A stretch of 5,607 bases of DNA from Candidatus Nanosynbacter colneyensis. GTDB taxonomy: Bacteria > Patescibacteriota > Saccharimonadia > Saccharimonadales > Saccharimonadaceae. The notes beneath the pieces were generated by a model. It saw only the letters and a list, made by a program, of their open reading frames with translations, was not told the DNA's origin and did not search any database. The stretch spans positions 1 to 5,607 of the forward strand of contig JANDWE010000089.1 of assembly GCA_024330325.1 (NCBI GenBank), written 5' to 3'. Below are positions 1-5,591 of this stretch, in pieces (the first letter of the stretch is position 1; each line of letters starts with the position of its first letter). The position numbers and the translations under genes are program-made.

Positions 1-75
1 CATATTATTAACGCGATTGATTGTCAACATCAGCCATTCTTGGAGTGGGCTTTGCCAAAAGGCACGTTGGTCTAG
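1..75 (+). CDS. Probable 3' end of an upstream gene (partial, unidentified)
   Basis: Frame 1 is open from the window edge to a TAG at 73-75. It would encode 24 residues ending in FLEWALPKGTLV, with ordinary-looking codons. The family cannot be identified from so little sequence. The yvcK promoter would lie across this gene end, as the rnhA promoter does over the end of the RSH-like gene, and such close packing is typical of the window. Frame 2 is also open, to a TAA at 83-85, but uses less typical codons (ATA, TTA, CGA) and reads less like protein. The TAG stop differs from the TAA used by every other gene here. This is a tentative call. Confidence 0.35.
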   Translation, partial: HIINAIDCQHQPFLEWALPKGTLV

Positions 76-95
76 GGCTTATTAAGTGCTATAAT
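67..95 (+). promoter_or_regulatory. yvcK promoter, extended -10, leaderless arrangement
   Basis: TATAAT at 90-95 is preceded by TGC (87-89), giving an extended -10. TTGGTC at 67-72 is a plausible -35 with a 17-base spacer. The -10 ends six bases before the ATG at 102, so a start site at the usual distance would fall on or next to that A and leave no leader. The core GTGCTATAATTCA matches the RSH-gene promoter (GTGATATAATTCA) in 12 of 13 bases. Confidence 0.75.
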
Positions 96-101
96 TCATG
101 C

Positions 102-1118
102 ATGACAGATAGCTCGAATAATGATTATTTTGGGGTAAAAATTGTAGTTATTGGTGGCGGAACAGGAAGTTTTACGCTACTTTCTGGATTGAAAAAATAT
201 ACACACAGCATTACAGCGTTGGTCAATATGGTCGACGATGGCGGCTCAACTGGCGTGTTGCGCGATGAATTGGGCGTGTTGCCGGCGGGCGACGTCAGGC
301 AGTGTTTGGTGGCGCTGAGTACTTCGCCGAAGGTTCGCGATTTATTCAATTACCGATTCGGCGAGGGCAGTATGAAAGGTCACGCGTTTGGCAATTTGTT
401 TATGGCGGCGCTGGAAAAGATGACAGGAAGTTTTGCTGATGCGGTGGAGTTGGCCAGCGAAGTTTTGGGCGTCAATGGCCGAGTTTATCCGATTACTCTG
501 GACGACACAACGATGTCGATTAAGCTGAAGGACGGCACGGTTGTTGATGGTCAGCACGCGGCTGAGTCGCTAAAGATTCCACGTGGCGAGCGTCCGTGGC
601 TAGAGCTTAAGCCGCCAGCTACAATTAACCCGCGAGCTCGTCAAGCGATTTTGGATGCCGATTTGGTGGTGATTGCGCCGGGACTTCTGTATGGTAGTTT
701 GGCGCCAGCGCTGTTGGTGCGCGGAGTAACTAGGGCTTTGGCGGAGACTAAGGCAAAGAAGGTCTACGTGTGCAATTTGGTCACAAAGCCAACACAGACC
801 GATGGATTTACGGTGGCGGATTTTGCAGATGAGATTGAGCGATTTTCTGGGGTAAATATGGATTATGTGTTATACAATAATCATCGTCCGCCAGAGGAAT
901 TGATTAAAAAATACGCTCACGACGGCGAGTATTTGGTTGAGTGGGATAAAGAATCTTTAAAGAAAAAACATTATTATGCGTCGGGTAAGCGGCTAATCGC
1001 TGATGATGTATGGGTTAATAAGAACTCAAGTAGTGATCCATTGGCAGCCCAACGTAGTCTTATTCGTCACGACTCCGACAGGGTAGCGCGCGAATTGATG
1101 CGGATTTATTTTGCGTAA
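102..1118 (+). CDS. yvcK: YvcK/CofD-family gluconeogenesis factor, UDP-sugar-binding type
   Basis: A 338-residue cytoplasmic protein of the YvcK (UPF0052/CofD-like) family. In Bacillus and Listeria, family members bind UDP-GlcNAc and affect cell-wall precursor flow, cell shape and growth on gluconeogenic carbon sources. Visible motifs are the Rossmann-like loop GGGTG (18-22), DDGGSTG (45-51), PAGDVRQ (61-67), GHAFGN (93-98), APGLLYGSL (192-200), NLVTKPTQTDGF (225-236) and the C-terminal IRHDSDRVA (321-329). Length is close to the roughly 320 residues usual for YvcK. The ATG at 102 is chosen because it directly follows the promoter; the frame extends back to a TTG at 21, but that would translate through the -35 and -10 boxes. 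The APGLLYGSL loop differs from the GPGSLYTS form common in Firmicutes. The rapZ and whiA genes that often flank yvcK are not seen here. CofD itself (2-phospho-L-lactate transferase) is less likely, given the bacterial YvcK-type motifs and the absence of F420 genes. Confidence 0.92.
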   Translation: MTDSSNNDYFGVKIVVIGGGTGSFTLLSGLKKYTHSITALVNMVDDGGSTGVLRDELGVLPAGDVRQCLVALSTSPKVRDLFNYRFGEGSMKGHAFGNLFMAALEKMTGSFADAVELASEVLGVNGRVYPITLDDTTMSIKLKDGTVVDGQHAAESLKIPRGERPWLELKPPATINPRARQAILDADLVVIAPGLLYGSLAPALLVRGVTRALAETKAKKVYVCNLVTKPTQTDGFTVADFADEIERFSGVNMDYVLYNNHRPPEELIKKYAHDGEYLVEWDKESLKKKHYYASGKRLIADDVWVNKNSSSDPLAAQRSLIRHDSDRVARELMRIYFA

Positions 1119-1154
1119 TTTATTTATTTAGACATCCTAGAGAGGCAACTATAC

Positions 1155-1183
1155 TTGCAAAGTTTTATAGTTTGTGATATAAT
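1155..1183 (+). promoter_or_regulatory. Near-consensus promoter of the RSH-like gene
   Basis: TTGCAA (-35) at 1155-1160, a 17-base spacer and TATAAT (-10) at 1178-1183 preceded by TGA (1175-1177), so it has all three elements recognised by a housekeeping sigma factor. It is the best-formed promoter in the window. Transcription would start near 1190, giving a leader of about 6-7 bases before the ATG at 1197, with no room for a Shine-Dalgarno site. Confidence 0.8.
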
Positions 1184-1189
1184 TCACAA
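1172..1189 (+). repeat. Perfect inverted repeat around the -10 box (possible operator)
   Basis: TTGTGA (1172-1177) and TCACAA (1184-1189) are exact reverse complements flanking the TATAAT box. The form TGTGA-N6-TCACA equals the classical CRP/FNR-family half-site arrangement. Bound over the -10 it would repress rather than activate. No cognate regulator is encoded in this window, so operator function is inference; the symmetry itself is seen directly. Confidence 0.5.
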
Positions 1190-1196
1190 GCTGATT

Positions 1197-2888
1197 ATGA
1201 CAAGTAAAGAAGTAAATAGACGCTCACCAGACAATATTACCGGCCCTTGTAGTCAAAGCGAAATCCTTTCTAACCGTGAATGTCTGGCTAAGGAGTTGGT
1301 GGAAACATTTAGCGGAGATCACTTAACTTCGTCGCGTAAACTGGCTGCAGAGATTATTATCGGGATGCCGGAGGGTTTGAGTGATAGGCGACGTATTGAA
1401 TATATTATGAGGTCGCTAGATGGCGCCTCTGAAGAGATTAGCAAGGATACTGTCATAGGTATAGTTGAGGACTATAAGGTCTTGCAAGAGGCTTTTTTGT
1501 CGTACATGGAAGATATTGATGAGGGTTCGCTAGCAGGAAAAGCGCTAAAACTTAAGGACAATCAAACAATTCCTGACGATTTAGACATGGATGGTGATGA
1601 TTGTGGTAAGAGTCCGTGGGCTGAAAATCCGTCAATTCCAGTACCGCATCTTGATAACTTGATAAATGTATTCTCAACAAAGGGCGAAGGAGATAAAGGT
1701 ATAGGCTTGGAGACTGCGATGATTGCTGGAGCTATAACCTTATCTAACTTAAAAGTCGCCCCTTATCATAGCGCGTTCGCGTATAAATGTGCAGTATTTG
1801 CTGAAAATTTCTTAATTCCAGTATGCAGTATTATTGGGCTGGATAACTTGGAATCTGAGCTAAAAGATGAAATTGGTGTTATGACGGGTCGTAATATTGG
1901 CGATGCTTTATATCCCAAAGATGCCTTGAGTAATGATATCGATTCGATCATGAATGAGGTGGACAGGGTTGTGTCGTTGCATTTTGGTAACAGGTATTCG
2001 ACTGATCCTACACGATTTGATTTTGCTATAGGTAACTTTAATGGCGTGTTCTCTGAGTTGTTAGGGGAGTCGGATCTGAAACCTGCCGTAAATACCAATT
2101 CTTCGCATAGTACATTTTTTGGATCTGGTACCGTAAAAACCCCGAATGGGGCAGAATTGGAAGTAAGGGCTCGAGGTAAGGGTCGTGGCTCGTATTGTAA
2201 AAAATTACTACAGACTATAGGTTATTACGATAAACGTTCTCAACCTCTGAAAGATTCGGGGGAATTTCATCCGATCGACCTATATGGTATGACGGTAATT
2301 TGTCAAGACAACGAGCAGCTAGCCGATGCCTATGCTGATGCCGTGATTAAGGCTATTAACAGCGGTAAGATTACTCCATATCCAGCTCCAGGACGGAAAA
2401 GCGAATGTTTTGTTGTTAAGGGTTCTTCGGATTTTCAGGAGAAGATCCGCCAGAAAATTATCGATAAGATACCAGGCGTTGACATGAAAATGTTCAGTTT
2501 TAAGGATAGTAGCAGCGGATTTACTGATGCGAAGATTACAGGATTCTATGAAACTGACGATGGAAGAATTCCGTATGCGCCGTTTGAAGTGCAGTTTTCT
2601 ACGCCAGATGCTCGTCTGGTGGCTCGTACTGATAAAAAGGCGGCACACTTTTTCTTTAAGCTGCAGAAAATTTACGGCGATTTGGTCAATATGAGTGATG
2701 AAACAGCAGAGAAGGTAATTGATATTTGGCAGCGTAAGCAAGACTTCTTTACAAACTGTACTGATGAAGAGAAGGAATCTCATTTAACAAAACAAAGTCG
2801 TGATCGCGTTCGTAAATTTTATAAAGTCTATAATAAGATAAACAGTGTGTCCCGCAAGATAGCCAGGCGAGCTATAATTAGTGTATAA
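1197..2888 (+). CDS. Divergent RelA/SpoT-like (RSH) protein with degenerate hydrolase half
   Basis: A 563-residue protein of probable (p)ppGpp-synthetase fold. Synthetase-type motifs occur in the correct order. RGKGRGSYCKKL (326-337) lines up with RVKHIYSIYRKM-type sequences, keeping the ATP-binding R, K and second K. IDLYGMTVI (360-368) lines up with DLLAVRVI, keeping the catalytic Asp (D361) but with Thr for the final Arg. SGFTDAK (440-446) lines up with NGYQSLH, with Phe for Tyr and Lys for His. FEVQFST (463-469) lines up with EIQIRT, keeping the catalytic Glu (E464). KAAHFFFK (481-488) lines up with AAHWAYK. Before it, FAENFLIPVCSIIGLDNLESEL (201-222, written here in parts) resembles the IYAPLA..LG...ELED linker. 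The HD hydrolase motifs look ruined: LDGASEE (74-80) in place of HDVVEDT, and GAITLSN (178-184) in place of LADRLHN. TGS and ACT domains are absent; the tail (about 531-560) is basic. The ATG at 1197 was chosen because the longer frame begins inside the -35 box; an in-frame CTG at 1191 sits nearer the predicted transcription start. It could instead be a toxic or tRNA-modifying RSH relative. Synthetase fold is fairly sure; activity is unknown. Confidence 0.72.
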   Translation: MTSKEVNRRSPDNITGPCSQSEILSNRECLAKELVETFSGDHLTSSRKLAAEIIIGMPEGLSDRRRIEYIMRSLDGASEEISKDTVIGIVEDYKVLQEAFLSYMEDIDEGSLAGKALKLKDNQTIPDDLDMDGDDCGKSPWAENPSIPVPHLDNLINVFSTKGEGDKGIGLETAMIAGAITLSNLKVAPYHSAFAYKCAVFAENFLIPVCSIIGLDNLESELKDEIGVMTGRNIGDALYPKDALSNDIDSIMNEVDRVVSLHFGNRYSTDPTRFDFAIGNFNGVFSELLGESDLKPAVNTNSSHSTFFGSGTVKTPNGAELEVRARGKGRGSYCKKLLQTIGYYDKRSQPLKDSGEFHPIDLYGMTVICQDNEQLADAYADAVIKAINSGKITPYPAPGRKSECFVVKGSSDFQEKIRQKIIDKIPGVDMKMFSFKDSSSGFTDAKITGFYETDDGRIPYAPFEVQFSTPDARLVARTDKKAAHFFFKLQKIYGDLVNMSDETAEKVIDIWQRKQDFFTNCTDEEKESHLTKQSRDRVRKFYKVYNKINSVSRKIARRAIISV

Positions 2889-2889
2889 T
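2873..2889 (+). promoter_or_regulatory. rnhA promoter region with two TATAATTA copies
   Basis: TATAATTA occurs twice, at 2873-2880 and 2884-2891, 11 bases (about one helical turn) apart. The second TATAAT (2884-2889) ends seven bases before the rnhA ATG at 2897, matching the leaderless arrangement of the other genes, and overlaps the TAA stop (2886-2888) of the RSH-like gene. No convincing -35 is present at the usual spacing (2861-2866 reads AGCCAG), so the promoter may be weak or need an activator. Confidence 0.6.
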
Positions 2890-2898
2890 TACACTAAT
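2877..2898 (+). repeat. Perfect 9-bp inverted repeat spanning stop, -10 box and start codon
   Basis: ATTAGTGTA (2877-2885) and TACACTAAT (2890-2898) are exact reverse complements separated by TAAT. The repeat covers the stop codon of the RSH-like gene, the rnhA -10 box and the first two bases of the rnhA ATG. As DNA it could be an operator. As RNA in a transcript coming from upstream it could fold and hide the rnhA start, whereas a leaderless transcript would lack the left arm. No T-run follows, so it is not an intrinsic terminator. Confidence 0.6.
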
Positions 2899-3322
2899 GA
2901 CAACTTACTATACTGACGGCTCTGCTTCACCGAATCCCGGTCCGGGTGGGTTTGCGGTTATTCGTGATCTTCAGCCTTATATTTTGGGATCGGAAGATGG
3001 CGACACCACTAATATTCGCATGGAGGGTAAAGCTTTAATTGCGGCATTGAAAGATGCTAATGGAGCGCCGTGTGTGATTTATTCTGATAGTGAATTTTGG
3101 ATTAACGTGGTCACCAAGTGGGCGCCGGGCTGGGAAAAGCGCGGCTGGACGAAGAAGAGTGGCGAGATTAAAAATCTGGACATTGTGCGTGAATTGTACG
3201 AATTATATTCAAACTCTCAGGCGGATTTGCGTTGGGTGCGCGGTCATGAGGGTGACGAAGGGAACGAATTGGCTGACGAATGGGCTAATCGGGCGCGTGA
3301 AGGCGAGAGATTGGCTAAATAA
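2897..3322 (+). CDS. rnhA: Ribonuclease HI
   Basis: A 141-residue type 1 RNase H that cuts the RNA strand of RNA-DNA hybrids (R-loops, primers) in the cytoplasm with two metal ions. The full catalytic set is visible: D7 in YTDGSA, E43 in RMEGKA, D64 in YSDSEF, and D127 in the closing HEGDEGNELAD stretch, with the assisting H117. The GNPGPGG-like loop is present as SPNPGPGG (11-18). A Trp- and Lys-rich segment, WAPGWEKRGWTKK (75-87), matches the basic protrusion (handle) of the E. coli enzyme that helps bind hybrids. Length is slightly below the E. coli enzyme's 155 residues and nothing is missing. The ATG at 2897 directly follows a -10 box and lies only eight bases after the previous gene's stop, with no Shine-Dalgarno site. 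Confidence 0.96.
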   Translation: MTTYYTDGSASPNPGPGGFAVIRDLQPYILGSEDGDTTNIRMEGKALIAALKDANGAPCVIYSDSEFWINVVTKWAPGWEKRGWTKKSGEIKNLDIVRELYELYSNSQADLRWVRGHEGDEGNELADEWANRAREGERLAK

Positions 3323-3326
3323 CTGC

Positions 3327-3355
3327 TAGCGACATCTGATAAAAATTGCTATACT
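3327..3355 (+). promoter_or_regulatory. Promoter of the KwaB-like/helicase operon, leaderless arrangement
   Basis: An extended -10, TGCTATACT (3347-3355), ends six bases before the ATG at 3362, so transcription should start at the first codon. A weak -35 candidate, TAGCGA (3327-3332), lies 17 bases upstream. The 39-base gap between rnhA and this gene holds nothing else apart from the short palindrome GCTAGC (3325-3330). No terminator for rnhA is visible. Confidence 0.65.
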
Positions 3356-3361
3356 AGAAAA

Positions 3362-4339
3362 ATGGAAGAAGTGAGGGAAACGACTGATATTTTTTTGTGG
3401 GCAAATCAAAATGACGCAAAAAAGAATGATTTACAGATAGAACTGTTCTTATTTAGTAAAAATTACACGCCGTATTTTATGCCGATAAAAGGCGATGTTG
3501 AGCAGCAACTCAGACCGTTGTTTTTGTTTGATTATATCAATCAGGTTAATTTGGGTGCGGGCACTGGACTGAGTGTTCGTGATTATGAATTGAGTGAATC
3601 GGAAGATAATGTTTTATTGAGAACCGATCTGGAGAAGGTTGGGCGAGCTGAAACGCTGATTCATTTGATTGAGCATGAGCGTCACGATATCGTGGAGTTT
3701 TCGGAAACCGAGCACGAATTCAAGCGTATGAAGGGAATTGTGGCGCGATTTACTGACCCGAATAATCCTGACGCAATATTCTACACGGTTAAGTTGATTC
3801 AGCAAGGTCAGACTTTGAAGAGTGCGTTGGCTTGGGAATTTTCTGATGGCAAATTTGGTTCATTTAATGCGGAGGTTGGTTTTAAGGTTCCAGACGATAA
3901 TCAAGTTTTGATTGTCGGTAAAGATATTTTTGCGTTTAATCCTGGAAAATTTGAGCGAATGTTTGGCTATGAATATAAAAAACAGGTGATTGCTGATAAA
4001 AAAGTAGCGGAAATTGAGAAGGAATATAAGCTAAGTTTTCCAGAGGGAATGGATCTTAACGCGTTGGTGAAGGAGCGCAAAAAGACGATTAATAAATTGC
4101 AGAAATTGGAAATCGGTGCGGTTAAACAGGAAGATGTTCTGGACTATGCTGATGAGATGCAATTGGAATTGATGAGCGATGATAACGGCGCGATTATTAT
4201 CATGGACGGCAATGATTTGGACATGTTCGTAAATCTCATCAATGAGGATTATATCGAGAGTAAAATCACGGGCAAGCGTTACGAAATTAAGTCGAAGAAG
4301 CTGCTCGGCGAGCCAGAAGGCGAACCGCCACGGGGCTAA
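3362..4339 (+). CDS. KwaB-like (DUF4868-type) protein
   Basis: A 325-residue soluble protein with no signal peptide or membrane segment. Its layout resembles DUF4868, the domain of KwaB, the partner of membrane protein KwaA in the Kiwa anti-phage system. Supporting features in order are a mixed N-terminal region; EFKRMKGIVARF (119-130) followed by IFYTVKLIQQGQTLK (139-153); a strand-rich block DDNQVLIVGKDIFAFN (178-193) leading into PGKFERMFGYEYKK (194-207), the most family-like segment; a Lys/Glu-rich helical region (208-250) likely to form coiled coil; and a closing part with NLINEDYIESKITGKRYE (291-308) and KSKKLLG (310-316). The tail GEPEGEPPRG is Gly/Pro-rich and probably disordered. No catalytic motif is recognised. 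The helicase gene starts one base after the stop codon, so the two proteins are probably co-translated and may work together. No KwaA-like membrane gene lies in the window. Family membership rests on motif memory without a profile search; the defence role is inference. Confidence 0.65.
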   Translation: MEEVRETTDIFLWANQNDAKKNDLQIELFLFSKNYTPYFMPIKGDVEQQLRPLFLFDYINQVNLGAGTGLSVRDYELSESEDNVLLRTDLEKVGRAETLIHLIEHERHDIVEFSETEHEFKRMKGIVARFTDPNNPDAIFYTVKLIQQGQTLKSALAWEFSDGKFGSFNAEVGFKVPDDNQVLIVGKDIFAFNPGKFERMFGYEYKKQVIADKKVAEIEKEYKLSFPEGMDLNALVKERKKTINKLQKLEIGAVKQEDVLDYADEMQLELMSDDNGAIIIMDGNDLDMFVNLINEDYIESKITGKRYEIKSKKLLGEPEGEPPRG

Positions 4340-4340
4340 A

Positions 4341-5591
4341 ATGGATCAAGAATTAGCGCTGGATATTCTGCTTAGCGGTCGGTCAGCGTTACTGACCGGT
4401 GCGGCTGGAACGGGTAAAACTCACCTGTTGAATAATTTTATTGCGCAGGCGCGAAAACGGGGTAAAAAGGTGTCGGTAACAGCGACAACTGGTCTGGCGG
4501 CAACGCACCTTGGGGGCAATACAATTCACAGCTGGAGTGGCATTGGTGTGAATGATCATTTGCCGAACAATTTTTTTGAACGATTGTCAAAAACGCGGCG
4601 TGATGTGATTTCTAAAACTGACGTGTTGATCATTGACGAGATTTCAATGCTTCACGATTTTCGGCTGGATATGATTGATAAAGTTTTACGAACCGTCAGG
4701 GAAAATAATCGGCCGTTTGGTGGCATTCAGTTGGTGATGAGCGGCGACTTTTTCCAATTGCCGCCAGTGAATCGCCCAAATGAGCAGGGCGGCGGTTTTG
4801 TGGTTTATTCTGATGCTTGGCAAGAACTCCAGCCAGCGGTTTTATATTTGGAGCGACAGTATCGTCAGAATGATGATCGGCTTTTGGAGATTCTGACCGC
4901 TCTAAGAACTGGCGATGTTAGGCGACGTCACGTCGAGGCGTTGTTGGCGCGCACGGAAATTGAGCCGCCAGATGGTGATATTACGGAACTACACACCGTA
5001 AACGTTGATGTCGATGATATCAATATTCAAAAATTGGCGGAATTGCCGGGAGAAGAGCGTTCGTATCAGCAAACGACGACGGGCTCGAAAATTTATGTAG
5101 AGAATCTGCAAAGGTCGGTCCTGGCACCAGAAAATTTGGTGATTAAGCTGGGCGCGTTAGTGATGGCGGTTAAAAATTCGCCGCAAAAATTATATGCCAA
5201 TGGAAGTATTGGCACGGTGGTTAATTTCGAGCCGTTGACGGAATATCCGGTTGTTGAATTTCGAGACGGTCGTCGGGTGACGATGGTACCGGATGTTTGG
5301 GAATTGCGGGACGGAGAGCGTAAACGAGCGAGTATTTCTCAGGTTCCGCTGCGTTTGGCGTGGGCTATAACGGTTCACAAAAGTCAGGGAATGACACTGG
5401 ATGCGGCTAAGATTGACCTGAGAAAGGCGTTTGTTGAAGGTATGGGTTATGTGGCTTTGAGTCGCGTGCGAGATTTGGACAATTTGTATCTATACGGAAT
5501 TAACCGTAGGGCGCTGGAAGTTTCTCCTGACGCGTTGGCGATTGACCAGGTTTTGAAGCAGGCAAGTAGAGAGTCTGCTGAGAGATATTAA
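4341..5591 (+). CDS. Pif1/RecD-like superfamily 1B DNA helicase (minimal)
   Basis: A 416-residue ATP-dependent helicase, probably 5'-to-3' like other SF1B enzymes. Helicase motifs are complete and in order: Walker A GAAGTGKT (20-27); motif Ia VTATTGLAATHLGG with NTIHSW following (46-65); Walker B DEISM (99-103); motif III GDFFQLPPV (135-143); ERQYRQ with the arginine finger region (171-176); HKSQGMTL (346-353); and motif VI YVALSRVRDLDNLYL (370-384). This is the length of compact bacterial Pif1 core enzymes, without extra N- or C-terminal domains. Pif1 enzymes unwind G-quadruplexes and RNA-DNA hybrids and clear replication barriers. The ATG at 4341 is chosen because it lies one base after the KwaB-like stop; the open frame extends to 4242 only by overlapping that gene. 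No promoter or clear Shine-Dalgarno site is present, so translation is probably coupled to the upstream gene. RecD2 is less likely because its N-terminal region is absent. The 16 bases after the TAA show no terminator. Confidence 0.93.
   Translation: MDQELALDILLSGRSALLTGAAGTGKTHLLNNFIAQARKRGKKVSVTATTGLAATHLGGNTIHSWSGIGVNDHLPNNFFERLSKTRRDVISKTDVLIIDEISMLHDFRLDMIDKVLRTVRENNRPFGGIQLVMSGDFFQLPPVNRPNEQGGGFVVYSDAWQELQPAVLYLERQYRQNDDRLLEILTALRTGDVRRRHVEALLARTEIEPPDGDITELHTVNVDVDDINIQKLAELPGEERSYQQTTTGSKIYVENLQRSVLAPENLVIKLGALVMAVKNSPQKLYANGSIGTVVNFEPLTEYPVVEFRDGRRVTMVPDVWELRDGERKRASISQVPLRLAWAITVHKSQGMTLDAAKIDLRKAFVEGMGYVALSRVRDLDNLYLYGINRRALEVSPDALAIDQVLKQASRESAERY

Noticed and set aside
1..30. Divergent gene or promoter on the minus strand (TTGACA complement at 22-27, CAT at 1-3 and 28-30)
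   Set aside because: No -10 box at 16-18 bases spacing and no protein-like reading long enough to judge; the + strand reading to 75 is at least as good.
53..64. Small hairpin TGCC-AAAA-GGCA
   Set aside because: Only four base pairs, no T-run and inside a probable coding end; expected by chance.
34..75. Nudix-like WALPKG in the upstream partial frame
   Set aside because: A stop follows three codons later and the preceding residues do not resemble a Nudix domain; likely coincidence.
21..101. Longer yvcK start at TTG 21
   Set aside because: It would place the -35 and -10 boxes inside the coding region and add 27 residues not typical of YvcK; the ATG at 102 sits exactly behind the promoter.
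1155..1196. Longer start (TTG 1155) for the RSH-like gene
   Set aside because: The TTG is part of the TTGCAA -35 box and the segment contains the -10, so it cannot be in the transcript from this promoter.
2877..2898. Inverted repeat as an intrinsic terminator for the RSH-like gene
   Set aside because: The stem is AT-rich and no T-run follows; it overlaps the rnhA promoter and start instead.
3090..3329. 79-residue open frame inside rnhA, and the minus-strand open frames throughout the window
   Set aside because: They overlap genes with clear protein motifs and show no recognisable sequence or start signals of their own.
4242..4340. Longer helicase start at 4242
   Set aside because: It overlaps the KwaB-like gene in another frame and the extra 33 residues resemble no helicase sequence; Walker A begins at the usual distance from the ATG at 4341.
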